Assembly (NCBI RefSeq): GCF_031143425.1
Contig: NC_090447.1
Span: 844,135,760-844,199,759 of the forward strand
DNA from: Pleurodeles waltl
Taxonomy: Eukaryota; Chordata; Amphibia; Caudata; Salamandridae
DNA length: 64,000 nt
Direction: 5' to 3'
Below are positions 11,237 through 22,394 of this stretch, piece after piece; the first letter of the stretch is position 1, and each line of letters opens with the position of its first letter. The notes below the pieces were generated by a model, which saw only the letters and a program-made list of their open reading frames with translations, ran no database searches and had not been told where the DNA came from. The position numbers and the translations under genes were made by a program.

Positions 11237-11520
11237 ATATATATCTCCAGCAGTCCAAATCGTTCAATCCTCTGCAGCAACACAGTAGACCTAGGTGGGG
11301 TAGCGGTCCCCAAATATTCAAAAACAAGCATCTGTCATCTGTCCAGCCCGGGCGTTATTTCTCCAACGCTCCCAGCACAAAGAAAAACAGCCTTGGCCAC
11401 TCCGTCTTGCTTAAGTGAAGTTTAATAGGAAACAGAAACCCAACATGTTTCGGAAAAATAATTTCCTTGTTCACAGGTAAAAGACCCATAGACACCTTCC
11501 ATTTTTATTCCCAAAGTGCA
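11237..11520 (-). mobile_element. Scrap of a Penelope-type pseudo-LTR with a degenerate hammerhead core
   Basis: The minus strand at 11438-11483 reads CTGTGAACAAGG, AAATTATTTTTCC, then GAAACATGTTGGG. The layout (CUGANGA-like box, stem II arms AAGGAAA/TTTTCC, GAAAC, palindromic ACATGT, then G-rich strand) parallels the hammerhead folds of the pseudo-LTRs at 26571, 56011 and 60410. The CUGANGA box is mutated and stem I pairs poorly, so it is predicted inactive. Flanking sequence (GAAGTTTAATAGGAAACAG) has the same position as GATCAATAAAGTCC in those copies. Confidence 0.45.
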
Positions 11521-12026
11521 TTCGTTGCAGAAACATAAACATAAATGACAGACCATACAGGAAGGATTCACAAGGATAACAACAGAGTGTTGGCCATTTT
11601 CAAGTGGTTACCCCAAAATGGCATTACTGAATGGCATTACTGAAGGCTGTGCTGGTAAATATCATAAGCATAGTATTGCAAACATTTTTTACAACTATAC
11701 CTGGTAATTAATTAAATGCCCAAATAATAATTAAATGAGTTCCAAAGCTCATGCCAGGCTCTGCGGCCAACCCCCTATAACCACCCAACCCAGAGCCACC
11801 AAGGCCTTTGGCCATGATTGGCAGGGGTTGGTCATAGGACCTGGCCTGCAGCCAGGCCATGCAGCCAACCCCCTCTCATCACCCAACCCCATGCCATGCA
11901 CAGCCTTTCTTCCTTGGAAATTGGGAGGTGGACATGTTGCATATCACTAAAGTATATGGGGCAGTTCGAGAGGACAGGGCTTCTAGGCCATTGCACATAC
12001 TTGTATTTTTAAAAAAGGGATAACAC
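11521..12026 (+). repeat. Dispersed repeat region with two GCCAACCCCCT blocks
   Basis: At 11760-11900 two diverged units each hold GC(C/A)GCCAACCCCCT, then CACCCAACCC and GGCCTTTGGCCATG or CACAGCCT-like sequence. A related block occurs at 9690-9760 and 25650-25720, always next to the GTTATAGTT family. No gene. Confidence 0.45.
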
Positions 12027-12029
12027 TAT

Positions 12030-12660
12030 GGCGGTCATTCTGACCCTGGCGGTCAAAGACCGCCAGGGCGGAGGACCGCGGGAGCACCGCCGACAGGCCG
12101 GCGGTGCTCCAATGGGGATTCCGACCGCGGCGGTAAAGCCGCGGTCGGACCGGCAACACTGGCGGTCTCCCGCCAGTGTACCTCCGCCCCATTGAATCCT
12201 CCAAGGCGGCGCAGCTTGCTGCGCCGCCGAGGGGATTCCGACCCCCCCCTACCGCCATTCAGATCCCGGCGGTCCGACCGCCGGGAACCGGATGGCGGTA
12301 GGGGGGGTCGCGGGGCCCCTGGGGGCCCCTGCAGTGCCCATGCCACTGGCATGGGCATTGCAGGGGCCCCCGTAAGAGGGCCCCTACAAGTATTTCACTG
12401 TCTGCTTGGCAGACAGTGAAATACGCGACGGGTGCAACTGCACCCGTCGCACAGCTTCCACTCCGCCGGCTCGATTCCGAGCCGGCTTCATCGTGGAAGC
12501 CTCTTTCCCGCTGGGCTGGCGGGCGGCCTGAAGGCGGCCGCCCGCCAGCCCAGCGGGAATGTCAGAATTACCGCCGCGGTCTTTCGACCGCGGAACGGTA
12601 ACCTGAAGGCGGGACTTTGGCGGGCGGCCTCCGCCGCCCGCCAAGGTCAGAATGAGGGCC
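12030..12660 (+). mobile_element. Multi-hairpin MITE, copy 2 (about 13 consecutive hairpins)
   Basis: 631 bp, ends GGCGGTCATTCTGACC and GGTCAGAATGAGGGCC, flanked by TAT/TAT (12027-12029, 12661-12663). Almost every base lies in a local hairpin. Arms in order include CCCTGGCGGTC/GACCGCCAGGG, GAGCACCGCC/GGCGGTGCTC, CCGACCGCGGC/GCCGCGGTCGG, CACTGGCGG/CCGCCAGTG, GGCGGCGCAGC/GCTGCGCCGCC, ACCCCCCCTACCGCCAT/ATGGCGGTAGGGGGGGT (with CCCGGCGGTC/GACCGCCGGG inside), GGGGGCCCCTGCA/TGCAGGGGCCCCC, TTTCACTGTCTGC/GCAGACAGTGAAA, GCGACGGGTGCA/TGCACCCGTCGC and TTCCCGCTGGGCTGGCGGGC/GCCCGCCAGCCCAGCGGGAA. No ORF of interest. Confidence 0.85.
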
Positions 12661-12663
12661 TAT

Positions 12664-13853
12664 ATCTGGTCTAAGCAGGAGATGACAAGAAAGAACCCAC
12701 TCATCACAGTCACTACATGAGATTTTACGCAAAAAAAAAGCAAGGATGCAAGCACCTCCATCAAGGTTTGCAGATGACGTTTCAAAGTGGAAAAGCACAC
12801 AAAAAACACTTGCTTTGCCTTGACCATGCACAAGAAATTTGGATGATTAGTATATTACAAAAGTGGAATTTCAACATGGGCACCTACTTTGTTCATATCT
12901 GTAAATGTTTTCCTTTGAAGTTTAATTTCTGTGAAATGAGCGTTGTGCCACAGAAAATCATGAACTGTGTATTTAATCAAGAAGAGGCCAGGATTTTGTG
13001 AATAATGTCTATCTAAAAAGAGTACTTTCTACTGGCTAATTAGTAAGTTCTTACTCATTGGGTTTACCTGTATAGTGCATATCCTACATTACAGCTGAGT
13101 GAAGGAAGTCAAGGTAATGTCTCCACTGACATTGTGTGTCTGTAACTTTGTTTCTCAAGCGTCCTCATCGGATAACTTTACAGAGTGAAATTGCAGAGAA
13201 AATACTAAAATATATTTGCCTTGAAAAATTAGTTTTTTTATTCATCACAGGACCGTGGGGTGGAGCCTCAAGGCCCTGTGGTCCCAGCCGTATCCCCATC
13301 CTCAAGCGGGAGATGGCATTCCTGCTAGAAAAGCAGTACTCTGCATGCTGGAGCAATGCTTTCATCTCTTTCCCTGCCCACATGTCTGCAGGCAGGGAAA
13401 GAGATAAAATCTCTGCTTCCAGAAAGCAGGAGCACTTTTTAAAGGTCCCTGTTGCTTGAAGCGGAGTGTTTGCTTTTGCTTGGCAGAGCTGTGACAGCTC
13501 CCACCAAGCAAAAGTAAACAGCTACCTCCCAAGGGTGGCACCTTAGGAGGTAACAGGACCCAGCCCTGGGGGGTGGTGGCCCCCAGGGCTTTATATGCCT
13601 CCATGAGGGGTGCTGCACACCCCCCATCGTTTGATCTACACAGGCTGGCCATAAGGAGGTGGTGTTCCCTGGGGCTGTATGTGTCCTGGGAGGGAGTCAC
13701 TGCAGCACCTCCTTCTTTTAAAAAAAAGATTTGGCCCCGGGAGTGTGTGGTCCCTGGGGCCCTAGGGGGATTTATATTTTAGTGGATGGGATATCTAGCA
13801 CCATTGTGGCGGAGTAACCTGTCCTCCAAAATGTACATCAGGCCCTTTGACAC
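12664..13853. other. Old non-coding repeats, no gene
   Basis: AT-rich unique-looking sequence to about 13240, then GC-richer sequence with weak internal repeats (CCCTGGGG..TTT blocks, e.g. GGCCCCCAGGGCTTTATATG near 13580) and a local inverted repeat ATCTCTTTCCCTGCC/GGCAGGGAAAGAGAT at about 13364-13408. Similar CCAGGG..CTTTTTTT blocks recur at 15250-15520. Confidence 0.45.
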
Positions 13854-13856
13854 TAT

Positions 13857-14351
13857 GGGCCTCATTACAACCCTGGCGGTCACCGACCGCCAGGGTTAAA
13901 GTGGCGTTCGTACCGCCAACAGGCTGGCGGTACGAATCGCCATATTATGACCGTGGGGGTAGCACCGCAGTCACACCACCGGGACCGGCGGTTTATCTCC
14001 ATGGATGTCCCGGCGGACAGAATCCGCCAGGGCAGCGCTGCTTGCAGTGCTGCCCTGGGGATTTTGACTCCCCTTACCGCCAGCCTGGAGGTAAGGGGAG
14101 TTTCGGGGCCCCAGGCACAGCCCTGTTGCGATTTTCACTGTCTGCCTGGCAGACAATAAAAAGTGCGACGGGTGCTGCTGCACCCGCCGCACCGCCACAT
14201 TGCCGCCGGCTCAGTTAGGAGCCAGCTGCAATGTTACAGCCCAGCGGGGAGGTCCAAATGCAGCCGGCGGGTTTACGGCCGCATGGGCGGCCGACTGGTG
14301 GTTCAGCCTTGGCGGTCGGCCACTTCCGACCCCAAGGTTGAAATGAGGGCC
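13857..14351 (+). mobile_element. Multi-hairpin MITE, copy 3
   Basis: 495 bp, ends GGGCCTCATTACAACC and GGTTGAAATGAGGGCC, flanked by TAT/TAT (13854-13856, 14352-14354). It shares with copy 2, in the same order, the CACTGTCTGCC/GGCAGACA module (about 14138-14157) and the GCGACGGGTGC/GCACCCGCCGC module (about 14164-14191). Its ends are closest to those of the full Harbinger at 15527-24466 (GGCCCTCATTACAAC). Confidence 0.8.
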
Positions 14352-14509
14352 TATGTAGCTTGATGTGGATGGCACTGTGCTAATCCTATGCCAAAAAACT
14401 TTGTTGTGGTGTTGTACGGTGCTCTATAGAGGAACTCCTCTCCACCTAAACTTAGGAACTACCCAGAATTCTCTGCTCTAAGTGGCAGAGGGTTGAATGC
14501 CTTTGGTGG

Positions 14510-14890
14510 ATTGCCAATATCACCTAGTGGCGGTTACCGCTAGGTAATTATAGTTAGGACATAGTTTCTATATAAAAAGTGTTTTTTATTTGTCTATATC
14601 TTTGGTGCCATTTGACAAGTCTTCACAAAAATTTCCCCAAAAATTGCCAGTCCCTTCACCTGCTGCCTGGAAAGTTTTGGGGTGATCCGTCCACAGGGTG
14701 CTGAGAAAAAATTGGGGTCCCAAATCACTTCTTCCCCATTCATTTTTCCATAGGGATTGTATACAGCAATAATGCAAAAACTACTGGCTGGAATTACACC
14801 AAATTTGACAGGAAGCTAAGTCCTGGTCTAGAAGAGTGCTTTTTTTGTTTTGGTGTAAATCAGTTCAGTAGTTTTTGAGAACTTAAGGAG
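14510..14890 (+). repeat. Dispersed repeat with palindromic TACCTAG...TAGGTA core, copy 2
   Basis: Starts with the imperfect palindrome ACCTAGTGGCGGTTACC then GCTAGGTAA (about 14522-14547), then ATTATAGTTAGGACATAG, TTTGGTGCCATTTGAC, and TTCAGTAGTTTTTGAGAA at the far end (about 14880). Confidence 0.65.
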
Positions 14891-15523
14891 AAAACAAGTT
14901 TGTATATGTAGGGACATGAAGGATTGGTGACCCCTTCCGATTTTGTGCAGAGATCTGATTGGCTGATAACACTTCAACAACAGAAGCTGTTGAAGTATTG
15001 TCAGTCATCTTGGAACTCAGCTTCAGCTGAGTCCCAAAATAAAAGTAAAAAACTAAAAGAAGAAAAGGGACTAGGGTACAAACACCCTGCACCCTTAATT
15101 CTGGTGGTGGGGTCCCAAAGGGATCCACCCAGGGCTAAAAAAAAATTATCTTATTTTACGGGCAGAGACATGGTAGATCTACAAATCTGCTTGTAAAATT
15201 GAAAAAAAAAACAAAGCGCGGTCTCCCATGCTTCTTTAGTTTAATCCCCCCAGATGGGCCAATCCCCAGGGGCTTTTTTTTAAAAAAAAGAAGGGGGGCC
15301 CCCCTCCCGGAGCCCCAGGGACTGCCACCTCTACGGGGCTTTTTTTTGTATCCAGCGGAGCCTGTGGCCCCCACTGCCCTAGAGACTGCCACCTACCCAG
15401 GGCGATCTCATACTTAATGCAAGGGGCCCTGTGCCCCCCCCCACAACCCAGGGACCACCACTCCTTGGGGGCTGCACTTTATTTGGAGTGGGGGCCACTG
15501 CCCCAGCTTTCCCAGGGTAGCAC
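14891..15523. other. Non-coding repeat tail with CCAGGG blocks, no gene
   Basis: Contains an inverted repeat AACTCAGCTTCAG/CTGAAGCTGAGTT around 15010-15035 and GC-rich CCAGGG..GGGGCTTTTTT blocks (15260, 15330, 15460). This is the sequence into which the following Harbinger inserted. Confidence 0.4.
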
Positions 15524-16120
15524 TATGGCCCTCATTACAACATTGGCGGTAAAAGCCGCTTACCGCCGTGCAGAAGACCACCAACACACCGCCACGGAAT
15601 TCCACCACAGCTATTATGACCCACAGCACGGAATCTGCTAAAATTCAGACACCCTCACAAGTCCGCCACAATAAAGGTCAGTGATAAACTGGCGAAAACA
15701 ATACCTCCACCATCACGCAAACAGAAGTACGCCCACACTATCATGACACACAAATCCACGTGGCGGTTTTTCAACCGCAGTATTCCATTGGCGGTACACA
15801 CTGCTGCTCTCAAATTACACACACACATACAAAACACAGCCACATTGGACAATTCGAAATACACACACCTGATACACATACACACACCACTCCCACACAC
15901 CCATTACAATATAAAACACACACCCACATCACTCACAAACCCCTACTACCAAAAATTCCGAAAGAAGGCCAGAGAGAGACAGCAACAGCAAGAACAACAG
16001 CATCCACAGGCACACAACACCATCACCCACAGAACTTCCACGCACCTCACACAACACACCACTACATATCAGGACACTGATCACCACACACTCCACCCCA
16101 CACATCACCTACACCACCCC

Positions 16121-17643
16121 ATGGCACGGCAAAGACACCTCAGGTTCTCAGAGGAGGAGCTCAGGGTCATGGTGGAGGAAATCGTCTGGGTAGAGCCACA
16201 GCTATTCGGAGCACAGGTGCAGCACACCTCAATTGCAAGGAAGATGGAGCTAGGGCGAAGAATAGTGGACATGGTCAACGCAATGGGACAGCACCCAAGA
16301 AATCGGGAGGACATCAGGAAGAGGTGGAACGACCTATGGGGAAGGTGCGTTCCGTGGTCTCAAGACACCACCTGGCGGTTCAGCGGACTGGCGGCGGACC
16401 CCCACCTCCTCCCCCACAACTAAAAACATGGGAGGAGCAGGTCTTGGCGATTCTGCATCCTGAGGGCCTCGCAGGAGTAGGTGGAGGAATGGACTCTGGT
16501 AAGGCAAATCTTAACTATTACATCCCCCACCCTACCTGCATGCCAGCACATACCCCCACCCTCACCCTCACCCCCAGCACTCCAACTCCTCACAGATGTC
16601 CCACAATCATAACCCACCCATCCCAACACCAAGCCCTGCATGCAACAACAAAGCATGGACACCCATCACTAAAGCATGCCCACTGCACATACCCATACAA
16701 CCCCCTAAACCATCATCACACAAGGTCCCACACAGGAATGCAAGCACTGGGGTACACAGTCACCCACCTATTGCACACCATGACACACACAGATGTAATA
16801 ACCATCCTTTTATACCCCTGCAGGACCCCTACCCAACGTCACCGGACAGGAGGGTCCACACATGTCCACACCACCAACAGAAGAGGCCCACAGTGATGAC
16901 AGCACCTCTGTCCAACTGGATCTAGGTGACCAGCCCGGTCCATCGGGGACCTCTGGACAGTCGGTGGCCCTCACCCAGTCACAGGCCACCACAGGCCTTC
17001 CCCCCTCTGGAAACACCAGCACAGCACCCAGCCAGCGGGCCCATACCTCCGGCCCCAGGACACGTCAATCAGCTGTGTGTCCACCACTACAGGGAACCCA
17101 GGCTAACCCACCACCCCAACAACAGGGACCTGGGGGCAGTGGTAGTGGGCACTCGGTCCAGGGGACAGAGGCCCAGGAACACAGGGGAACTGGGAGGGCT
17201 GCTGTGCGACAGGGGGAGGACAGGCCAAGGGAACCCACTCTCCACAAGGCCCTCTCCTCCATCATGGGAGCCTACCACCACTCCCAGGAGATGATGGCAA
17301 TAATACTGGCCAAGTTTCAGAAGACCCAGCGCCTGCAGGAGGAAGAGTATATGGGCTTCAGGGAGGAACTCAGAACCATCAGCTCCACCCGGGCACCATT
17401 GTAGGGCTGCTGAAGGAACTCGTCAACACCAGGAGGGACACTGTGGCACTACAAGGGGCCCCTGACACTAGCATGGACGATGAACTGCTGACTACCTCCG
17501 CCGGCGCTAGTGGACAGGACGCCCAGCCACAGGACCACCACACCAGCACACCACCCCATGCAGAGGGAGAACCACCCCACAAACGGTCCCTGAGATCCAG
17601 GAACAAGACAGAGCACGATGGCAAGGCCCCCGCCAAGAAATGA
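16121..17643 (+). pseudogene. Harbinger 1 accessory gene A: Myb/SANT-like DNA-binding protein
   Basis: Two exons. Exon 1 (16121-16498) starts MARQRHLRFSEEELRVM and continues through a trihelix/Myb-like domain ending RKRWNDLWG; the donor GTAAGG is at 16499 and the acceptor CAG at 16821-16823. Exon 2 (16824 on) encodes an acidic linker (EEAHSDD), a helical coiled-coil-like stretch with ILAKFQKTQRLQEEEYMGF, and a basic tail PHKRSLRSRNK. Relative to the copies at 57090 and 61493, exon 1 has lost a base near 16345, changing frame after LWG, and exon 2 shifts near 17400. In Harbinger elements a Myb-like partner carries the transposase to the nucleus and to the ends; that role is inferred here. Confidence 0.7.
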
Positions 17644-18120
17644 GACCACCCTGATTGTCATCCTACTGTCCCACTTTGTCACCCTGTCCATACTGAAACT
17701 GCCCTAGCTCCACTTCCTATGCCCATATGGGCAATGCACCTGTGAGACTAATAGACTGAACTCTGCCATGGACATTCCTCCGCCATCACCCCTCACCATT
17801 TCACTACCCCCTCCAATATTGAGCACTTAAATAAACACACTTAAAGCACAAAACAATCTGGAGTCTGTCTGTGATTTCGAAATAGTGTATTAGCAATTAC
17901 AGTGACAAAATGCTCTATTAATTGTAATGTCAACATACCTATGTCACACAGCTCTAGTCCATGAGGAATCTAAGCAGATGTCACACAGTGGGACCCACAT
18001 CTGTGAAATCATAAGGGAAAGTGACAACTCAGTGACCATACACTGGGTGAAAAGGACAGACAGTAGAGAGGTAGTAGTGTTAAAGTACATGTAGTAGGCA
18101 GGTCTGTACTCTTACCTGTG

Positions 18121-19290
18121 TCTCACTGGAAATATTGCTGGATCACTGAGTCCCTGTTGTTCATGTTTTCTTCCTCTGCTTCCTCGTCTTCACTGCCCAC
18201 AGGCTCCACAGCTGCCACAACACCGCCATCTGGACCATCCTCCTGCAGAAAAGGCACCTGTCGTCGCAAAGCCAAGTTGTGAAGAATACAGCAGGCCACG
18301 ATGATCTGGCACACCTTCTTTGGTGAGTAGAATAGGGATCCACCTGTCATATGGAGGCACCGGAACCTGGCCTTCAGGAGGCCGAAGGTCCGGTCGATCA
18401 CCCTCCTAGTTCGCCCATGGGCCTCATTGTAGCGTTCCTGTGCCCTTGTCCTGGGATTCCTCACTGGGGTCAGCAGCCATGACAAGTTGGGGTAACCAGA
18501 GTCACCTGCAAATGGCGAGGGACAACTGTTAGACTCACACTAACCTGTAGGGATATCCCCAGACCCTGACAACCATTCCCACTGACTAGCTTCCAGGTGC
18601 TCACCTAATAGCCACAGACGGTGCCTCTGGAGTTGACCCATCACATGAGGGATGCTGCTATTCCGCAGGATGTAGGCGTCATGCTCTGAGCCAAGGAACA
18701 TGGCATTCACATGGGAGATGTACTGGTCTGCCAAACATACCATCTGTACTTTCACAGAATGATAACTCTTCCGGTTTCTGTACACCTGTTCACTCCTGTG
18801 GGGGGGACCAAAGCCACATGTGTCCCATCAATGGCACCTATGATGTTGGGGATGTGTCCCAGGGCATAGAAATCACCTTTCACTGTAGGCAAATCCTCCA
18901 CCTGAGGAAAAACGATGTAGCTCTGCATGTGTTTCAGAAGGGCAGACAACACTCTTGACAATACGGTGGAAAACATAGGCTGGGACATCCCTGATGCTAT
19001 GGCCACTGTTGTTTGAAATGACCCACTTGCAAGGAAATGGAGCACTGACAGCACCTGCACTTGAGGGGGGATTCCTGTCGGCTGGCGGATTGCTGACATC
19101 AGGTCTGCCTCAACTGGGTACACAGTTCCTAGATTGTGGCACGGTCAAGCCTGTGTGTGATAATCACATGTCGCTCCTCCATTGTTGACAGGTCCACCAA
19201 CGGTCGGTACACCGGAGGATGCCGCCATCTCCTCACATGTCCCAGCGGACGGTGCCTATGAAGGACAGCAGCGAGCACAGAGTCAAAAAA
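18121..19290 (-). pseudogene. Harbinger 1 transposase (HARBI1-type DDE), pseudogene
   Basis: DDE_Tnp_4/HARBI1-type transposase, which would cut and paste Harbinger DNA. Reading down: N-terminal HRHRPLGHVRR near 19265, then MEERHVIITHRLDRA; a stop at 19131 and a frame change; helix-turn-helix segment GSFQTTVAIASGMSQP; first catalytic Asp in IIGAIDGTHVALVPP; a frameshift near 18800; second Asp in GSEHDAYILRNSS; an intron (donor at 18604, acceptor at 18506-18508); and exon 2 (18505-18123) with RRVIDRTFGLLKARFRCL. In that last motif the usual catalytic Glu (E in ERTFG or ERNFG) is Asp. It ends NNRDSVIQQYFQ. Stop, frameshifts and the E-to-D change make it inactive. The start exon is uncertain. Confidence 0.85.
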
Positions 19291-19718
19291 CTCAGAGGTA
19301 CATACCCACAGTTTACACAGAACACCATTCATACACAAAAGGTGGCCTGTATGTGTGTTGAGTATAGGCCTAGGTATGTGTGACGCAGTTGAAAATGAAG
19401 CCATGTGGGCCCCTGAAATGGCGGCTGCATGACCTGTAAAGTGGGACAATGGGATGTGAGGTAACTGCACTGGCGTTGTACACCGTCGCGGTAGGCGGTC
19501 AAAGACCGCGGCGCAATGCTGCATTGGTTAACATTGGACCCTATGGGTCCCAGGAGCCAATGAGGAAGTGCGCCGGCGGTGATGATACGCACCACCGCGG
19601 ACGTCACCACCGCGGACTTGACCGCCATTTTCTATCTGTTCAATCACTCGATACCTGATCTTCGACAGGAGAGGACCTACACTGCAAGTGCTGCTGTGAC
19701 CTCGGTCTGGAAGAGACA

Positions 19719-21226
19719 ATGGCTCGAGTGTCTGGGGAAAGGGCCCCTGCCTTCACATCGGAGGAGTTGGAGAAACTCGTGGATGGGGTTCTCCCCCAGT
19801 ACACGCTACTGTACGGTCCTCCAGACAAACAGGTAAGTACACAGGGAGCATGTTGTATGGGCTATGCCTGTGTGGAGAGGGCTGGATGTAAGAAGGAAGG
19901 GGGGAGAGTGCTGCGTGCATGAAAGACGGTGAATGCACGTGCCACATGGCAAGGGTAGGGATGGGGGCCAATCAGTTTGACAGTGCAGTTGGTAATAACT
20001 TCTTTTTTTCCCCTGTACATTTCATGTAGGTCAGCGCCCACCAGAAAAAAGATATTTGGCGTGCCATCACCAAGGACGTCCGGACCCTGGGGGTCTACCA
20101 CTGACGGAGCACCCACTGCCGGAAAAGATGGGAGGACATTCGCCGCTGGAACAAGAAGACGGCGGGGGCTCAGCTGGGGATGGCCTCCCAATGTGGGAGT
20201 TGTGCCCGTCGCACCATGACCCCCCTGATGTTCAGGATCCTAGCGGTGGCCTACCCGGAGTTGGATGGACGCTTGAGGGCATCACAGCAGCCATAAGGGG
20301 GTGAGTACACTCTCATTCTGCTGACTTTGCACGCAGTGGAGGGGTCTGGGTGGGGGAGGTAGCTGTGGGTTTCCCTAGGCCAGGGCGAGTTCCGTAGGCA
20401 AGGCCAATCCGTGAGCCAGGCTATGTGGCACCCCACCCCACCTCTGTAGAGTGACAACTACACCTAGTCATGCCCCTGTGTCATCTATGTGTGCAGATGT
20501 CATCCATAGCCTTGTAGGCCATTTCCCAGGAATTGAACAGTGGAGCCCAAGAGCGCGGCGTAGTGCAGGGGACTTCTGTGTCGGTTGTGTCCGCCAACGG
20601 TAGCGGTAATACATGCACTCAACATGTCTTTCTTCTGTCGTCCCCCCCTTTTTGTGGTCTCTCTGTTCTTGTGTGCATTAGCATCATCAGGCGGAGGAGC
20701 AGTGGCACCGGAGCACCAGGGGGCTGCATCCCACATGGCCATGGAGGGCCACACTACGGAATCGGAGTTCGCCAGTGGGACGGAGGGCGAGGGGAGCTCC
20801 ACTGTGGGGACAGGAGCTGAGACCAGTTACACAGACTCGTCCTCTGATGGGAGCTCCCTTGTGGTGGCGGCAACATCTGTGCCACCCCCATCTACAGGTA
20901 CAGCTGCCACCCCCCTTCCAGCACTGCCCTCCCAGCAGCCCCTCCCAGCAGCCCCTCAGCCTTCGCCCCGTTCCCGCTCACCCGGGAAGGTGGGCATCAC
21001 CTTTGCCCCAGACACCTCAGGCCCTGCCCCAGTCACCCCTGCTGCCCTCAGTGAGGAGGCCATTGACCTCCTCAGTTCCCTCACTGTTGGGCAGTCTACC
21101 ATTTTGAATGCCATCCAGGGTGTAGAAAGGCAGTTGCAACAAATCAATGCATTCCTGGAGGGCATTCATTCTGGTCAGGCGGCCCTTCAGCGAGATTTTC
21201 AGACTCTGGCCTCAGCACTGATGTAA
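19719..21226 (+). pseudogene. Harbinger 1 accessory gene B: second, distinct SANT/Myb-like protein
   Basis: Three-exon model. Exon 1 (19719-19832) gives MARVSGERAPAFTSEELEKL then VDGVLPQY; donor GTAAGT at 19833. Exon 2 starts at 20030 after TAG with VSAHQKKDIWRAITKDV and later CRKRWEDIRRW, a typical Myb/SANT third helix, then MTPLMFRILAVAYPELDGRL; it carries stops near 20101 and 20293. A donor GTGAGT is at 20301 and an acceptor at 20680-20681. Exon 3 (20682-21226) is acidic and Pro/Ser-rich, ending in a helical segment EEAIDLLSSLTVGQ...VERQLQQINAFLEGI that could dimerise. It differs clearly from gene A. The stops make this copy a pseudogene. It lies back-to-back with the transposase. Confidence 0.7.
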
Positions 21227-21441
21227 GCCATTGTCCCTGTGTCTAGCCTCCCCCCTCCAACTTCCTCCACCCCGACCCAATCCCCTGTACCTCAGCCTAT
21301 CCCAAGCACACCTACAGATCAGCATGCACACACGTCAACACACAAGGGAAGCTCAGGCAAACATAAGCACCACACATCCCACAGGCACTCACGCAAGCAT
21401 CACACACATGCAGACACACCAACATCCACTGCCTCCACTGT

Positions 21442-22353
21442 GTGCCCCTCCTCCTCGTCTCCCTCCTCCATCTCAGCCTCGTCTACACTCACACCTGCAT
21501 GCACTACCTCTACAGCCGCTACGTCCCTCTCCAGCACACCCACACCACACCCCGCTCACGTGCAGTCACCACCCCCACTACCATTCACACGTCCCCTATG
21601 TCCTCTCCCAGTGTGTCTGTGACGCCCCCTCCCAAGATACACAAACGCAGGCACACACCCACCCAACAGCCATCCACCTCACGACAGCCTCCAGCGCATG
21701 CACCTTCACCCAAAGTCACCAAACGTACACCTCCTACAACCACCACCTCTTCCTCCACTCCCAAACCCCCTCCAGCTACCCGTCCCAGTGTGTCCAAAAA
21801 ACTTTTCCTGTCCAACCTTGACCTCTTTCCCACACCTCCCCCACCCCGTCCGTCTCATAGGTCCCGAAGTAGCACCTCAGCCACAACATCTCCAGGACCA
21901 GTAGTGCCTGTAGTTACCGGAATCTGGAGTGCACCGGCCACCAGGGCAGCCAGTGTGGCACGGAGCCACAGCACAGACAGTCCCCCACCTTTGAGGCATC
22001 AGAAGTTGGCCAGTGCCCGGCGTGAGAGGGGGAAGACTCCAGCAACCAAAGCCGCTCCCAGGGGTCCCGGTGGGAGTGTGGAGTCAGCTGTGACACCTTC
22101 CAAGGTGGGGAAGGGCCACAAGAAACCCGGCAAGTCTGGGAAGAGAAGCACGGCGGAGAAGACCGCCATCATCCCCGCTGCCCAGGAGGCCACCTCCAGC
22201 ACAAGCCCAGCTGCCCAGGACAGGACTGCCAGCACAAGCCCAGCTGCCCAGGAAGCCACCTCCAGCACAAGCCCAGCTGCCCAGGACAGGACCGCCAGCA
22301 CAAGCCCAGCTGCCCAGGACAGGACCGCCAGCACAAGCCCCGCTGGGCCATGA
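21442..22353 (+). CDS. Low-complexity Pro/Ser/Thr- and Lys-rich ORF, doubtful gene
   Basis: 303-codon open stretch, first Pro/Thr/His-rich (from CCACAC-type DNA), then basic (PKIHKRRHTP, KVGKGHKKPGKSGKRS), ending in five copies of an 11-residue repeat (AQDRTASTSPA / AQEATSSTSPA). The start MPLLLVSLL lies within repetitive DNA and no domain is visible. It could be the 3' exon of accessory gene B in another frame or simply open because of composition. Confidence 0.25.
   Translation: MPLLLVSLLHLSLVYTHTCMHYLYSRYVPLQHTHTTPRSRAVTTPTTIHTSPMSSPSVSVTPPPKIHKRRHTPTQQPSTSRQPPAHAPSPKVTKRTPPTTTTSSSTPKPPPATRPSVSKKLFLSNLDLFPTPPPPRPSHRSRSSTSATTSPGPVVPVVTGIWSAPATRAASVARSHSTDSPPPLRHQKLASARRERGKTPATKAAPRGPGGSVESAVTPSKVGKGHKKPGKSGKRSTAEKTAIIPAAQEATSSTSPAAQDRTASTSPAAQEATSSTSPAAQDRTASTSPAAQDRTASTSPAGP
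22183..22350 (+). repeat. 33-bp minisatellite, 5 units
   Basis: Units of CCAGCACAAGCCCAGCTGCC followed by CAGGACAGGACCG or CAGGAAGCCACCT. Multiple of 3, giving an 11-residue peptide period on the plus strand. Confidence 0.85.
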
Positions 22354-22394
22354 AGGACCGCCAGCAACTGAGTCCCTGCAATGGAGACCGCTGC

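Noticed and set aside
18121..21226. Domesticated host HARBI1/NAIF1-like gene pair
   Set aside because: Frameshifts, stops, lost catalytic residue and intact transposon ends with target duplication show a dead transposon copy.
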